Shown here: in pieces, positions 44,410 through 53,577 of the stretch
Layout of the letters: each line of letters starts with the position of its first letter
Position numbering within the stretch: the stretch's first letter is position 1
Origin: Synechococcus sp. Cruz-7E5
GTDB taxonomy: Bacteria > Cyanobacteriota > Cyanobacteriia > PCC-6307 > Cyanobiaceae
Direction of reading: 5' to 3'
NCBI RefSeq assembly: GCF_024345995.1
Contig: NZ_JAGQCE010000015.1
Coordinates: 1 to 64,000 of the forward strand
Length of the DNA stretch: 64,000 bases
Program-made: the position numbers and the translations under genes
Notes under the pieces: model-generated
Told to the model about the DNA's origin: nothing
Database searches by the model: none
What the model saw: only the letters and a program-made list of their open reading frames with translations

Positions 44410-45693
44410 CTACGGACCCTCCGGTTCTGGCTTGGCGATCTCGTCTGCGGGTTGCTGTATGTCCGGATCGTGGACGATCTGTTGAATAACCCTTTGCGGG
44501 AAGGGAATCTCGATGCCCTCCTCGCTGAAACGGTGCCAGATGGCGCTGCTCACTTCGCTTTTAATGCTGGCATTGTTCATCGGATTCTCGATCCAAAAGC
44601 GCAGGGCGTAGTTGATGCCGGAATCGCCGTAGCTGAGCAGCAGGGCCTTCGGGGCCGGCTGGGGGAGCACCCGCGGTGAAGCCAGAGCCACCTGCTCCAG
44701 CAGGCGAATCACGGTTTCAGGGTCATGGCGGTAGGCGGCCGACACGTCCACCTGGCTGCGGCGCATCCGATCGCTGCCGGTGTAGGTAGTGGTCGTTGTG
44801 GTGAAGAAGTCCTGGTTGGGGATCACCAGCTCGGCGTTGTCGCGGTCGCGCCAGAGCACAGCCGCCCGCAACCCGAGGCTGCGCACCTCGCAGGGGTCGC
44901 CATCGATGAACAGGATCTCGCCAGGGCGCACGGAACCTTCGAACAGCAGCCAGAGGCCGCTCACGAAGTTGGAGAACACCTCCTTGATGCCAAAGCCGAG
45001 CCCGACCGACAACCCGCCGGCCACGGCGGCGATCGCCGTGCTGTTCAGTCCGATGCGCCTGAGCACCCAGAGCGATCCCACGGCGATCACCACATAGCGG
45101 CTCACCAGTTCCACCGCCACCCGGGTGCTGCTGGAGAAGCCCAGCAGCCGCTGCAGCAGATCCCCCAGTCCCACCACCGCATATTCCGACACCACCACCA
45201 GGAAATAGGGGATGGTCAGGATCAGGACGATGCCGCTGGCGGTGAGCGGCTCGCCGAACAGGGTGATCAGGGGGATCTGGCCCACATCGATCAGGGAATC
45301 CAGCTGGTTGATCAGGGATCCCACCACCAGCAGCGCGAACAGGGGACGCACCAGCTGGCGGTAGAGGCGCTCGATGCTCGCAGCGGTGAACCAGCGCCGC
45401 GCCACCAGTTGCACCAGGGCCAGCACCATCCAGAGGCTGAACAGCTGCGCCACGTAATGGGCCAGGCCGTTGGGGAATCCCAGCCAGCCCAGCACCAGAG
45501 CGTTGAGTCGCAGGCCCAGCAACAGGCCCAGGCTGCCGAGGAACTCCAGCCGGTGGCCGCGACCCAGCAGCTGGGGCCGGATCCAGATGGCGTAGATGGC
45601 GTACAGCACAGCCCCGCTGAGCACCTGGAGCATCACCTGGGGCCTGGTCAGGTAGCCCAGCCAACCGGAGATCTCATAGAGAAAGAGGCGCAT
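44410..45693 (-). CDS. MscS-family mechanosensitive channel
   Basis: 427 residues with about five or six membrane segments, more than the three of minimal MscS. The pore-lining helix is seen in TAIAAVAGGLSVGLGFGIKEVFSNFVSGLWLLFE, quoted here as its parts AAVAGGLSVGLGFGIKE and NFVSGLWLLFE, followed by the beta domain PGEILFIDGDPCEVRSLGLR and VIPNQDFFTTT. It releases solutes on osmotic downshock. It is the last gene of a minus-strand run and starts 24 bp after the solute-binding lipoprotein gene. Confidence 0.93.
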   Translation of the reverse strand: MRLFLYEISGWLGYLTRPQVMLQVLSGAVLYAIYAIWIRPQLLGRGHRLEFLGSLGLLLGLRLNALVLGWLGFPNGLAHYVAQLFSLWMVLALVQLVARRWFTAASIERLYRQLVRPLFALLVVGSLINQLDSLIDVGQIPLITLFGEPLTASGIVLILTIPYFLVVVSEYAVVGLGDLLQRLLGFSSSTRVAVELVSRYVVIAVGSLWVLRRIGLNSTAIAAVAGGLSVGLGFGIKEVFSNFVSGLWLLFEGSVRPGEILFIDGDPCEVRSLGLRAAVLWRDRDNAELVIPNQDFFTTTTTTYTGSDRMRRSQVDVSAAYRHDPETVIRLLEQVALASPRVLPQPAPKALLLSYGDSGINYALRFWIENPMNNASIKSEVSSAIWHRFSEEGIEIPFPQRVIQQIVHDPDIQQPADEIAKPEPEGP

Positions 45694-45717
45694 CGGCGAT
45701 CGGGCGGACGACGGAGC

Positions 45718-46971
45718 TCAGGGCTTTCTGGAGGGAGGTGCAGCGGCTGGACCCGCCTGAAGGGTCCTGAGCACGTCGGAGGGCGCCACAGCATTCACGA
45801 TGGCGCGCTCCAGAACCTCGTTGATCCAGGCCAGGCGTGTCTCAATCCGGTCAGGATCCCTGAAGCTCATCAGCTGGGCCCGGTCGAGGCTCTCCGCCAG
45901 GGCCGCGAACACAGCGGAGCTCTTGCTGGGGATCAACACGGTGCTGTTCACCGGCAGGTTGCCGGGGGCAGCCAGCATCAGCCGTTTCTGGTTGAGCCGG
46001 TTGAGTGTGAACAGCACGAACTCCTTGGCCAGTTGGCGCTGACGGGGTGTGGAGTGCCGCCCGAAACTCCACACCTTCAGTCGGGTGAGCCCCTGAGCGG
46101 GCTCGCCAGCGCGGCCCGGCAGCTCCGACACCCCGAACGAAGACCCCAGCGCCTTGCCGAGCCGCTCCAGCCAGAGGCTGTTGCAGCTGATCCAACCGAG
46201 CCTGCCCTCCTCCAGCCGCTGGACCAGGTCAACCGGTTCATCCGCGAACTCCACGTTCTGCTGCAGGTTGGCGTTGTTGAGCCAGCTCAGCCAGCGCAGC
46301 AGGTCCTGGCGGTCGCTAGCGCTGATCATCAAGCCGGCGTCGGCCGAGGCGGGCTCCTCCAGCAGGCGCTCAACGGCCGCATTGGCCTGGAGTGCGCTGC
46401 TGGTCCAGTAGAGATCCGTGAGCCGCAGGGGCAGGCCGATCCTCAGGCCCTTGGCGCTGAGGCCGATCAGCTCATTGAGTTCGCGCGGTGGTGTGGGCAC
46501 GCGTCGCCGGTCGAAGCAGGCCAGTTCCGGCTGCGCCAGCAGGGGCACGGCCAGCAGGTGGCGCCCGACGCGGAAATCATCGAGAAAACGCGGTTCGATG
46601 TCTTTGAGCCGTTGGGGATCCAGCTCCACCGGCTCACTCAGCTTCTGCTGATTCAGGCGCAGGGCCGTCACCACCCGGGTCACCATCAGATCGGGGCCGA
46701 GCCCACGGGAGGTGCGGAAGGCCGTGGAGCGCAGGAAGGCGTCGCTGGGCAGATGGCGGACGTGGATGTTCACGCCCGGGTTCACCTGGCGGAACTCTTC
46801 GATCAGCCTGCGGGTCCGCTTCTGGCTGTCTCCCAGCTCCACCGCATTGGTTTTGACGGAGTCAGTCTCCACATAGAGGAAAAGGCTGTCGGACCCTCCC
46901 CAGCCCTGGCAGCCGCCGCAGAGCAGGATGGCTGCCAGGGCCCCGAGGGTTCTGGCAGCAATCCTGCTCAT
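45718..46971 (-). CDS. Extracellular solute-binding lipoprotein, sugar-ABC type
   Basis: 417 residues with a lipoprotein signal ending in LLCGGCQG. The body has the periplasmic binding protein pattern: RRLIEEFRQVNPGVNIHVRHLPSD, GPDLMVTR, LAVPLLAQPELACFDRRRVPTPP and a C-terminal QRQLAKEFVLFTLN. No permease or ATPase gene is in the window, so it is an orphan binding protein or a sensor partner. It overlaps the SDR gene by 4 bp (46968-46971) and precedes the mscS-like gene. Confidence 0.8.
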   Translation of the reverse strand: MSRIAARTLGALAAILLCGGCQGWGGSDSLFLYVETDSVKTNAVELGDSQKRTRRLIEEFRQVNPGVNIHVRHLPSDAFLRSTAFRTSRGLGPDLMVTRVVTALRLNQQKLSEPVELDPQRLKDIEPRFLDDFRVGRHLLAVPLLAQPELACFDRRRVPTPPRELNELIGLSAKGLRIGLPLRLTDLYWTSSALQANAAVERLLEEPASADAGLMISASDRQDLLRWLSWLNNANLQQNVEFADEPVDLVQRLEEGRLGWISCNSLWLERLGKALGSSFGVSELPGRAGEPAQGLTRLKVWSFGRHSTPRQRQLAKEFVLFTLNRLNQKRLMLAAPGNLPVNSTVLIPSKSSAVFAALAESLDRAQLMSFRDPDRIETRLAWINEVLERAIVNAVAPSDVLRTLQAGPAAAPPSRKP

Positions 46972-47894
46972 GGGGCCTGAGCTGGAACGGCCTGGCCCAC
47001 CAGCTGCTCACTCACTTCCCAGAGGCGCCGGCGGATCTGGGGGTCGAGGGCCGCTGGCGCGATCCGCACCTGGGTCGGCCAGCCCCGCATCCCTCCCCAT
47101 TGATCGGGGCCGTATTGCTCACCGCCCCGGGCTTCGGGGGAGGTGGCGGCGTAGAGCTGGGGCAGGGCCCCCATGGCGGCGCTCTGGAAGAGGGGGTCCA
47201 TCAGCCGGTAGGCCAGCTCCTCGAGGCGGGAGCCGTTGGACGCCACCGACGCCGGCTGCAGGTTGGTGCGGGCCAGCCCGGGATGGGCGGCCAGAGAAGC
47301 CACCGTGCTGCCTGCCGCCGCCAGGCGCTCGTTCAGTTCCAGCGCAAACATCACGTTGGCCAGTTTGCTCTGGCTGTAGGCGGCCCAGCGGTCGTAGCGC
47401 TGCTCCGATTGCAGGTCGTCGAAGGCGATCCGCCCGAAGTACTGGGCGCCGGATGTCACCGTCACCACCCGGGCGTCGGGGCGGCCCTCCATCAGAGGCA
47501 GCAGGGCGGACGTCAGGGCGAAATGCCCCAGGTGATTGATGCCGAACTGCAGCTCGAAGCCGTCCCGGGTGAGGCCCCGGGGCGGAGCCATCACGCCGGC
47601 GTTGTTGATCAGCAGATCCAGGCGGCCGTAGAGCTCCCGCATCCAATCCGCCCCGGCGCGCACACTGGCCAGATCGGCCAGATCCAGTTGCAGCACCTCC
47701 ATCCCGGCCGCCGCCGCGGGCAGCAGCTCGTCGCGGGCCTCTTCCCCCCGGCGGCGGGAACGGCAGGCCAGCACCACCGTGGCCCCGCGGCCGGCCAGGG
47801 CCCGGGCCGTCTCCAGCCCAAGCCCGCTGTTGGCTCCGGTGATCAGGGCAATGCGGCCGCTCTGATCAGGACTGTCGGCCATGGTCCAGGGCAT
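46968..47894 (-). CDS. Short-chain dehydrogenase (retinol dehydrogenase-like)
   Basis: 308 residues. NAD(P) motif TGANSGLGLETARAL, then ACRSRRRGEEA, LLINNAGVMAPP, a serine in TVTSGAQY and the catalytic YSQSKLANVMFALEL. The C-terminal region with the LYAATSPEARGGEQYGP block is like that of protochlorophyllide reductase/WW-oxidoreductase-type SDRs. The substrate is unknown. It lies between a methyltransferase gene (24 bp upstream) and the coupled solute-binding gene. Confidence 0.9.
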   Translation of the reverse strand: MPWTMADSPDQSGRIALITGANSGLGLETARALAGRGATVVLACRSRRRGEEARDELLPAAAAGMEVLQLDLADLASVRAGADWMRELYGRLDLLINNAGVMAPPRGLTRDGFELQFGINHLGHFALTSALLPLMEGRPDARVVTVTSGAQYFGRIAFDDLQSEQRYDRWAAYSQSKLANVMFALELNERLAAAGSTVASLAAHPGLARTNLQPASVASNGSRLEELAYRLMDPLFQSAAMGALPQLYAATSPEARGGEQYGPDQWGGMRGWPTQVRIAPAALDPQIRRRLWEVSEQLVGQAVPAQAP

Positions 47895-47918
47895 CGGGTT
47901 ACTCGTCGCTCAAGTCAG

Positions 47919-48722
47919 TCATCGTGTCGCGCGGGTTTCCATCAGCGTGGGCCCCACCCAGAAGGCGCCCGGATCCTGCCGAGCCGCCGCCATCTCGGCC
48001 TGGGCCCGCCTGGCCTCACCGTCGCTCCAGAGCCCCTGGCGGATCAGCTCCGGGCCGTAGGTGGTCACGAAACGCTCCAGCCAGCGCGCCCCTCCGTCGC
48101 CCAGGCGCCCCACCACTGTGAGAGGCCGCAGTTCATCGATGCGAAATCCCCGCTGAGTCAGCAGCCTCGGCAGACGCCGGTTCACGTCCGGATCCCCGCC
48201 GGCGGCCAGGAAGCTGGCGTGGGCGGCACGGCCGAAGCTGGCTACCCCCTCGGCGCCTGGATGCAACCCGAAGCTGCTCCAGTGGATGTACTCGTGAACG
48301 ATCAGCCGCGCGCCCGGCCTCAGCTGGGCGGCGAGCCGATCGAGCAGGGGGTCGAGTTCGCCCAGGAACATCAGCACCCAGCGGCACCACACAAGGTCGA
48401 AGGGTTCCTCGGGCAAGGGATCCCGGCATAGGTCGTGCTGGCGCACCTCCAGCTGGTTCAGGCCCGAAGCGGCGCCACGGGCAGCTGCCACGTAGGCCGC
48501 ACTCAGCTCCAGGCCCAGCACGTGGCCTTCAGGTCCCACCTCCCTGGCCAGCTCCATGGACACGAACCCAGGGCCGGCACCCAGATCGAGCACCCGCTCC
48601 CCAGGTTTCAGGTCAGCCCGGCGCCAGGCACGCCGAGCCTCCGGCAGCCAGAGCTCGTGCTGACGCCGGAGTCGCTCCAGTTCGCGGGGGTCGGTGCCGA
48701 GCAGGTAGGTGTCGGTGGCCAC
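47919..48722 (-). CDS. Class I SAM-dependent methyltransferase
   Basis: 267 residues. Motif I is VLDLGAGPGFVSMELA, with the acidic residue ending strand 2 in VLGLELS and the post-motif region FDLVWCRWVLMFLGE. It is a Rossmann-fold methyltransferase of the UbiE/small-molecule kind; the acceptor cannot be told. It is first in the run methyltransferase - SDR - binding lipoprotein - MscS. Confidence 0.88.
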   Translation of the reverse strand: MATDTYLLGTDPRELERLRRQHELWLPEARRAWRRADLKPGERVLDLGAGPGFVSMELAREVGPEGHVLGLELSAAYVAAARGAASGLNQLEVRQHDLCRDPLPEEPFDLVWCRWVLMFLGELDPLLDRLAAQLRPGARLIVHEYIHWSSFGLHPGAEGVASFGRAAHASFLAAGGDPDVNRRLPRLLTQRGFRIDELRPLTVVGRLGDGGARWLERFVTTYGPELIRQGLWSDGEARRAQAEMAAARQDPGAFWVGPTLMETRATR

Positions 48723-48763
48723 CGGTGTGTGCGTGGTGAGCTCAGGTCAGTGTGACCCGAAGT

Positions 48764-49024
48764 TCAGTCTTCGCCGGGGAAGAGCAGCTCGGCCAGCTCG
48801 TCGGGATCGACGTCGTAGACGCGGGCCAGGGAGGTTTCGATCGCCGAGGTCACCTCACCGGGCAGGAAGCGCATGGAGTTGAGCGCGTCCTCGGTGATGT
48901 CGTCTGTGAGCAGTTTCTCTTCACCACCGAGCTTCTCGTCGTTGATGACCGCCATCACCCAGCTCTGGTAGGCGTAGACCAGATCGGAGAACTCGAGCTC
49001 CGGGTCGTTCAGATCCAGGGCCAT
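48764..49024 (-). CDS. Small conserved acidic protein
   Basis: 86 residues from the ATG at 49024, beginning MALDLNDPELEFSDLVYAYQ and ending in DVDPDELAELLFPGED. Strongly acidic, mainly helical, no cysteine. The composition and codon use are those of a real gene. I recall similar cyanobacterial proteins of unknown function but no named family. The frame is open to 49204, but that part overlaps the divergent gene's control region. It is divergent from the gene at 49170. Confidence 0.65.
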   Translation of the reverse strand: MALDLNDPELEFSDLVYAYQSWVMAVINDEKLGGEEKLLTDDITEDALNSMRFLPGEVTSAIETSLARVYDVDPDELAELLFPGED

Positions 49025-49169
49025 GGGCGTGTCCTGTGCAAGCTCTTGCAGTTTGCCCCCAAGGGCGGCCCTGAGGCGGTTCAGGCCCGCCAGCCGTCGC
49101 TCCTGTGCGGAACTCCTGATCAGCCACCATGCTTGCGGCAGCCTGGATCCCAGCCGCCATTCCCCATCC

Positions 49170-49637
49170 GTGACCTCAGCCGGTGCCAGTACTGACCAGG
49201 CCACGGCCGTGCAGGCCGGGCTGTTCGATTTCGCCCTGGGTGAGCTGGTGCGTCAGCACCGCGCCAGCTTCCCGCCGCTGTGGACCACCGAGAGCTGGGC
49301 GAAGCTGCTGATCTGGCTGGCGCTCAACTGCGGTGCCGATGGCAGCCGCGAGGGTCTGGAGGCCTTCGCCGCCGCCATCGGCCCTCGCACCATGGCCCGG
49401 ATGCGGCGGCTTTTCTTTGAGCGGGAGCTGGTGGCGATCAATCTCAAGCTGATGGCGGATCCCGCCGAAGCCCAGGTGCTCGCCCTGCCCCTCGAGCCCG
49501 CCGGCGGAGAGGGCGGGCTGGCCGCCGCCACCCTCGCGGATGCCCTGGAGCAGGTGGGCCTGGCGGCGCAGGTGAGCACCGATCCGCACAGCTGGGTGCG
49601 CCATGAATCCGTCGTGGCTATCCCCTGGCTCGGCTGA
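49170..49637 (+). CDS. Conserved protein of unknown function
   Basis: 155 residues from a GTG at 49170. Mostly helical, with LFDFALGELVRQHRASFPPLW, WAKLLIWLALNCGADGS and ARMRRLFFERELVAINLKLM. I recognise no enzyme motif. The frame stays open to 49023, but the first 49 codons read as non-coding and contain the control region shared with the divergent acidic protein, so the GTG start is chosen. The next gene follows after 48 bp. Confidence 0.6.
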   Translation: MTSAGASTDQATAVQAGLFDFALGELVRQHRASFPPLWTTESWAKLLIWLALNCGADGSREGLEAFAAAIGPRTMARMRRLFFERELVAINLKLMADPAEAQVLALPLEPAGGEGGLAAATLADALEQVGLAAQVSTDPHSWVRHESVVAIPWLG

Positions 49638-49685
49638 GAGCGAAGTGGGCCTGTTCCTACGGTGCCAGCTTGAGGGAGGCCCGCC

Positions 49686-50309
49686 ATGCGCCTGATCGCC
49701 ACCTACAGAAATCCTGGCTACGACGCTCTCGCCGATGCGGCCCTGGGCTTCTATGAGCGGCGGGAGGATCTGCGCCGCCCTGGCGTCGCCTTCGGCAACG
49801 ATCCTGCCCAACCCGCCAAAGTCTCGACCGATATCAGCCTGGTGGCGATCGATCGTTCCGACCCCGAGGCCCATGGCCTGGCTGAACTGATCGTGCGCGG
49901 GGTGTCCGCTGGACTGAAGCGCTACCTCCAGGAGCGTCCGCTCCTCCTGGAAGTGTGCCCGGAGCGCTCCCTGTTTGTGAACCCGATCTTCAACCTGCAG
50001 CGCTATGCCCCAGGCGAGGGCTTCCGCAGCTGGCACTGCGACTGGACTACCAGCGAGGAGGCCACCGAGCCGATCCGGCGTGTGCTGGCCTGGATCCTGT
50101 ATCTCAACACCCTTCCCGATGGCGGCACCGAGTTCCACTGGCAGGACCACCATGAGGAGGCCGAGCGGGGCAAGCTGCTGATCTTTCCGGCCAGCCCTTC
50201 GCACACGCACCGGGGCCGCGTCAGTCAGGAGCACACAAAGACGATTGCCACCGGCTGGATCAACGCCGGCACGCTGGAGGCCTACATCGCCCGCCTCGCC
50301 GCCACTTGA
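49686..50309 (+). CDS. 2-oxoglutarate/Fe(II)-dependent oxygenase (prolyl hydroxylase-like)
   Basis: 207 residues. Double-stranded beta-helix with the iron-binding HxD in SWHCDW, the distal histidine in SHTHRGR and the 2-oxoglutarate region EHTKTIATGWIN. The block NLQRYAPGEGFRSWH is typical of P4H-type enzymes. Preceded by a strong GGGAGG ribosome site. The target may be a protein or free compound. A diverged fragment of the same 3' end is found at 53457-53500, on the other side of the sulfatase gene. Confidence 0.85.
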   Translation: MRLIATYRNPGYDALADAALGFYERREDLRRPGVAFGNDPAQPAKVSTDISLVAIDRSDPEAHGLAELIVRGVSAGLKRYLQERPLLLEVCPERSLFVNPIFNLQRYAPGEGFRSWHCDWTTSEEATEPIRRVLAWILYLNTLPDGGTEFHWQDHHEEAERGKLLIFPASPSHTHRGRVSQEHTKTIATGWINAGTLEAYIARLAAT

Positions 50310-50650
50310 AGCCCATTGGAAGTTTCAAAGTCCGGTCACAAAGATCCACTGCTGAGATCACTTAAGTTTGTAGATCGAAGCTCTGATCATTCCGGGCCTG
50401 CATCCTTGCTCGAGTCGCGAAGCACTCACATCAGGGCCGGCATCCGGCTCATGAACACCATCGTCAATCCCTCGCTGACCACAACCGCAATCCGCAGGTT
50501 TCTGCCGTTGCCATCTGCGCATCAGATGGCTCCTGAGAGAGGCCTGTAGGCACTTTTAAGGCCGGGTAAAGATTTCGGCGGCCCTGAGCGGTCCCCGGCT
50601 GGCCTTATTAGTTTTCTGGGTGAGTAACCATCCTTTGCGCCTGCCTTCCG
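50310..50650. other. Upstream region of the arylsulfatase gene
   Basis: No gene is supported in this AT-richer stretch; the 77-codon frame at 50316 lacks any protein-like pattern. The last 40 bases hold TTATTAGTTTTC-like sequence that could be promoter, but no box can be fixed with confidence. Confidence 0.35.
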
Positions 50651-53005
50651 ATGCCTCTCAACGAGTACAAGTCGGGCTCCGCCTTCCCCGGTGTGATCGG
50701 CCGCACAGCCGACGTGTCGACCCCGGCCTGGCCAGAGCCCAACCGGGCTCGGGAAGGGGCGCCGAACGTGCTTTACATCGTGCTCGACGACACGGGTTAC
50801 GGCCAGCTCGGCTGCTACGGCAGTCCGATAGCCACGCCGAACCTGGATGCCCTGGCGGCCGATGGATTGCGTTACAGCAATATGCACACCACGGCGCTGT
50901 GCTCGCCGTCGCGATCCTGCATGCTCACGGGTCGCAACCACCATTCCAACGGGCTGGCCTGCATCACGGAAGGGTCGATGGGCTATCCCGGCTCCAACGG
51001 ATACATCCCCTTCGAGAACGGTTTTCTCTCCGAAATCCTGCTGCAGAAGGGTTACAACACCTACGCAGTCGGCAAGTGGCATCTCACTCCTGCGGAAGCC
51101 ACCTCCGCGGCCGGCCCCTACGACCGCTGGCCCCTGGGCCGCGGCTTCGAGCGCTTCTATGGCTTCCTTGGTGGCGATACGCACCAGTACTACCCGGAAC
51201 TGGTGCGCGACAACACCCAGGTGGAGCCGGAGAAAACTCCAGAGCAGGGCTATCACCTCACGCCTGATCTGGTGGAGAAGGCGAAAGCGATGATCGCCGA
51301 TGCCAAGCAGGTGGCACCGAACAAGCCCTTCTTCATGTACTTCTGCGCCGGCGCCATGCATGCGCCCCACCATGTGCCGAAGGAGTGGGCCGACAGGTAC
51401 AAGGGCCAGTTCGACGATGGCTGGGACGCCTATCGCCAGAAGACGTTCGCCCGCCAGAAGGAGCTGGGTATCATTCCCGCCAACACCGTGCTGTCGCGTC
51501 ACGATCCCGACGTGCAGGACTGGTCTTCTCTCTCGGCCGATGAGCGTCGCTTGTATGCGCGCATGATGGAGGTGTTCGCCGGCTTCCTGGAGCACACCGA
51601 CCACTACATCGGTGAGTTGATCCAGTTCCTCAAGGATCTGGGTGAATACGAGAACACCCTGATCATGGTGATCTCCGACAACGGCGCCAGCTCCGAGGGT
51701 GGACCCACAGGATCTGTGAACGAGGGCAAGTTCTTCAACAACGTTCCCGAAAACCTGGAGCAGAATCTGGCGGCCATAGACGACATCGGCGGACCGAAAT
51801 ATTTCAACCATTACCCCTGGGGCTGGACCCACGCTGGTAACACCCCTTTCCGGCGCTGGAAGCGCGAAACCTACCGGGGCGGCACCAGCGATCCGTTCAT
51901 CGTGAGCTGGCCAAAAGGTATCAACGCCAAGGGGGAGATCCGCAGCCAGTACGCCCATGCGATCGACATGGTGCCCACCGTGCTCGATGCGCTCGGCATC
52001 GAGGCTCCAACCTCGATTCGCGGAGTGACTCAGAGCCCGATCGAGGGCTTCAGCCTGGCCTCCTCGTTCGACGAGGCCACTGCCCCGAGCAGGCACATCA
52101 CCCAATACTTCGAGATGTTCGGCCATCGCTCGCTGTATCACGATGGCTGGCGGGCCGTATGTCCCTGGCCCGGTACTTCCTTCAGCCAATCAGGCCGCCG
52201 CTTCGGCGATCCGATCTCCTACGATCAGCTGATTCAGCTCGATGCCCACGGCTGGGAGCTCTACAACCTCGAAGACGATTTCGCTGAAACCAACGACCTT
52301 GCCGCCAGCGAGCGTGATCGCCTGATCGCCATGATCGGCATGTGGTACGTGGAGGCCGGCAAGTACAACGTGCTGCCGATCGACAGCCGCGGCACCCAGC
52401 GTTTCGGTGTGGAGCGTCCTCAGATCGCCCCCGATCGCCAGCGCTACATCTATTACCCCGGCACCCAGGTGGTGCCCACGAACGCCGCCCCCAGGGTGAT
52501 GAACCGCCCCCACTCGATCTCGGTGGAGGCCGTGGTGCCCGAAGGCGGAGCCGATGGGGTGTTGTTCAGCATGGGCGGCAACGACGGTGGCTTCGCGTTC
52601 TATGTGCAGAACGGCATCCTCACCTACGGCTACAACTACGTGGCCGATAGCCACTTCCGCATCACCTCCACGGCGTCGATTCCCAGCGGCCATCACATCT
52701 TCAGCATGGAGTTCACCCCCACCGGTCCGGCGGACATCGCCAACGGCAAGGGCACTCCTGCAGACATCAAGTTGTTCGTGGACGGCCAGCCGGTGGGTGA
52801 GGGGAATCTGCCGGTCACGATTCCCCTCAGTCTTGGCCTGGCGGCTGGCGCCGCCGTGGGTGCAGATCCCGGCTCGCCCACCATGCCTGATTACAAGCCA
52901 CCTTTCGCCTTCACCGGCACCGTGAAGCGGGCGTTGGTGGATGTGACCGGCACATCGGTGGAATCGCTGGAGGAAAAGATGCGCATGATCCTGGCGCGTC
53001 AGTAG
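50651..53005 (+). CDS. Arylsulfatase
   Basis: 784 residues. The sulfatase signature CSPSRSCMLTGR starts at Cys84, the residue converted to formylglycine; metal ligands Asp46-Asp47 lie in IVLDDTGYG, and further blocks are YAVGKWHL and ISDNGASSEGG. The length and the C-terminal beta-rich domain (from about 600) fit the large AtsA-type enzymes that release sulfate from organic sulfate esters. No signal peptide is visible. No formylglycine-generating enzyme is encoded nearby. It follows the 2OG oxygenase gene after 341 bp. Confidence 0.93.
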   Translation: MPLNEYKSGSAFPGVIGRTADVSTPAWPEPNRAREGAPNVLYIVLDDTGYGQLGCYGSPIATPNLDALAADGLRYSNMHTTALCSPSRSCMLTGRNHHSNGLACITEGSMGYPGSNGYIPFENGFLSEILLQKGYNTYAVGKWHLTPAEATSAAGPYDRWPLGRGFERFYGFLGGDTHQYYPELVRDNTQVEPEKTPEQGYHLTPDLVEKAKAMIADAKQVAPNKPFFMYFCAGAMHAPHHVPKEWADRYKGQFDDGWDAYRQKTFARQKELGIIPANTVLSRHDPDVQDWSSLSADERRLYARMMEVFAGFLEHTDHYIGELIQFLKDLGEYENTLIMVISDNGASSEGGPTGSVNEGKFFNNVPENLEQNLAAIDDIGGPKYFNHYPWGWTHAGNTPFRRWKRETYRGGTSDPFIVSWPKGINAKGEIRSQYAHAIDMVPTVLDALGIEAPTSIRGVTQSPIEGFSLASSFDEATAPSRHITQYFEMFGHRSLYHDGWRAVCPWPGTSFSQSGRRFGDPISYDQLIQLDAHGWELYNLEDDFAETNDLAASERDRLIAMIGMWYVEAGKYNVLPIDSRGTQRFGVERPQIAPDRQRYIYYPGTQVVPTNAAPRVMNRPHSISVEAVVPEGGADGVLFSMGGNDGGFAFYVQNGILTYGYNYVADSHFRITSTASIPSGHHIFSMEFTPTGPADIANGKGTPADIKLFVDGQPVGEGNLPVTIPLSLGLAAGAAVGADPGSPTMPDYKPPFAFTGTVKRALVDVTGTSVESLEEKMRMILARQ

Positions 53006-53013
53006 TTGCCCTT

Positions 53014-53044
53014 CGCAGCGCTGGCGCCGGAACCAGTCGCTGCG
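53014..53044 (+). terminator. Stem-loop just after the sulfatase gene
   Basis: CGCAGCG-CTGG (53014-53024) pairs with CCAG-T-CGCTGCG (53033-53044) with one bulged T and an 8-base loop. It begins 8 bases after the stop codon. No U-tract follows, so it may be an mRNA 3' stabiliser rather than a classic terminator. Confidence 0.5.
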
Positions 53045-53577
53045 ATCCAACTTCTGCTGCCCCGTTGCAGGAAGCCAAGCAGGTGTTCAACCATCACCTC
53101 GATTCCGATGCTGGCCGTCGGAGTCACGGCAGGCCGGTCAAGCTGGTTGCGCACCGAGCGCGTCACTACCTGGCTCTTCGTGGTGGCTGTCGGCAGCATC
53201 ACGCTCGCGCGTGGTCACCTTTTCTCTGGCGTTCTGGCACGTTGATCGTGGCGGTCCCGAGGCTCGCTTCAATCGCCTGGTCATCCAGGCGGATTGGTTC
53301 TTTCCCCAGGAGGGGGTGCCCGATGCCGTGCAGCCCCACCGGAGCCATCCCCCTCAACGCATGGGCGCAGCTGAGGTTGATGTTGCAGAGCACAGTCTCC
53401 CAGCTGACCATCGCCGTGATCGCGGCCCGGGCCATCAACATCCTCAGCACGTGAGCGCAATGCCATCAAGACGGTCGCCACCGGCTCGATTAATGCCGGC
53501 CCTTGCAGTGACATAGGCATGGCAGGCATCCACACCGATGTTCCCCCTCGCTCCCGGATTTTCGGTGGATCCGCGGC
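53045..53577. other. Decayed region with a 2OG-oxygenase 3' fragment
   Basis: No intact gene. At 53457-53500 the plus strand reads AIKTVATGSINAG, close to HTKTIATGWINAG at the end of the oxygenase gene at 49686. Over 35 bases 29 are identical and several changes are at third codon positions, which points to a diverged relative of a coding sequence. The remaining frames, including a minus-strand one at 53199-53450, do not resemble known proteins. Confidence 0.45.

Noticed and set aside
44725-46980. A 751-codon plus-strand frame
   Set aside because: Covers the mscS-like and lipoprotein genes in antisense; Gln/His-rich composition typical of a shadow.
50522-52189. A 555-codon minus-strand frame
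   Set aside because: Antisense of the arylsulfatase, which has the full CSPSR signature.
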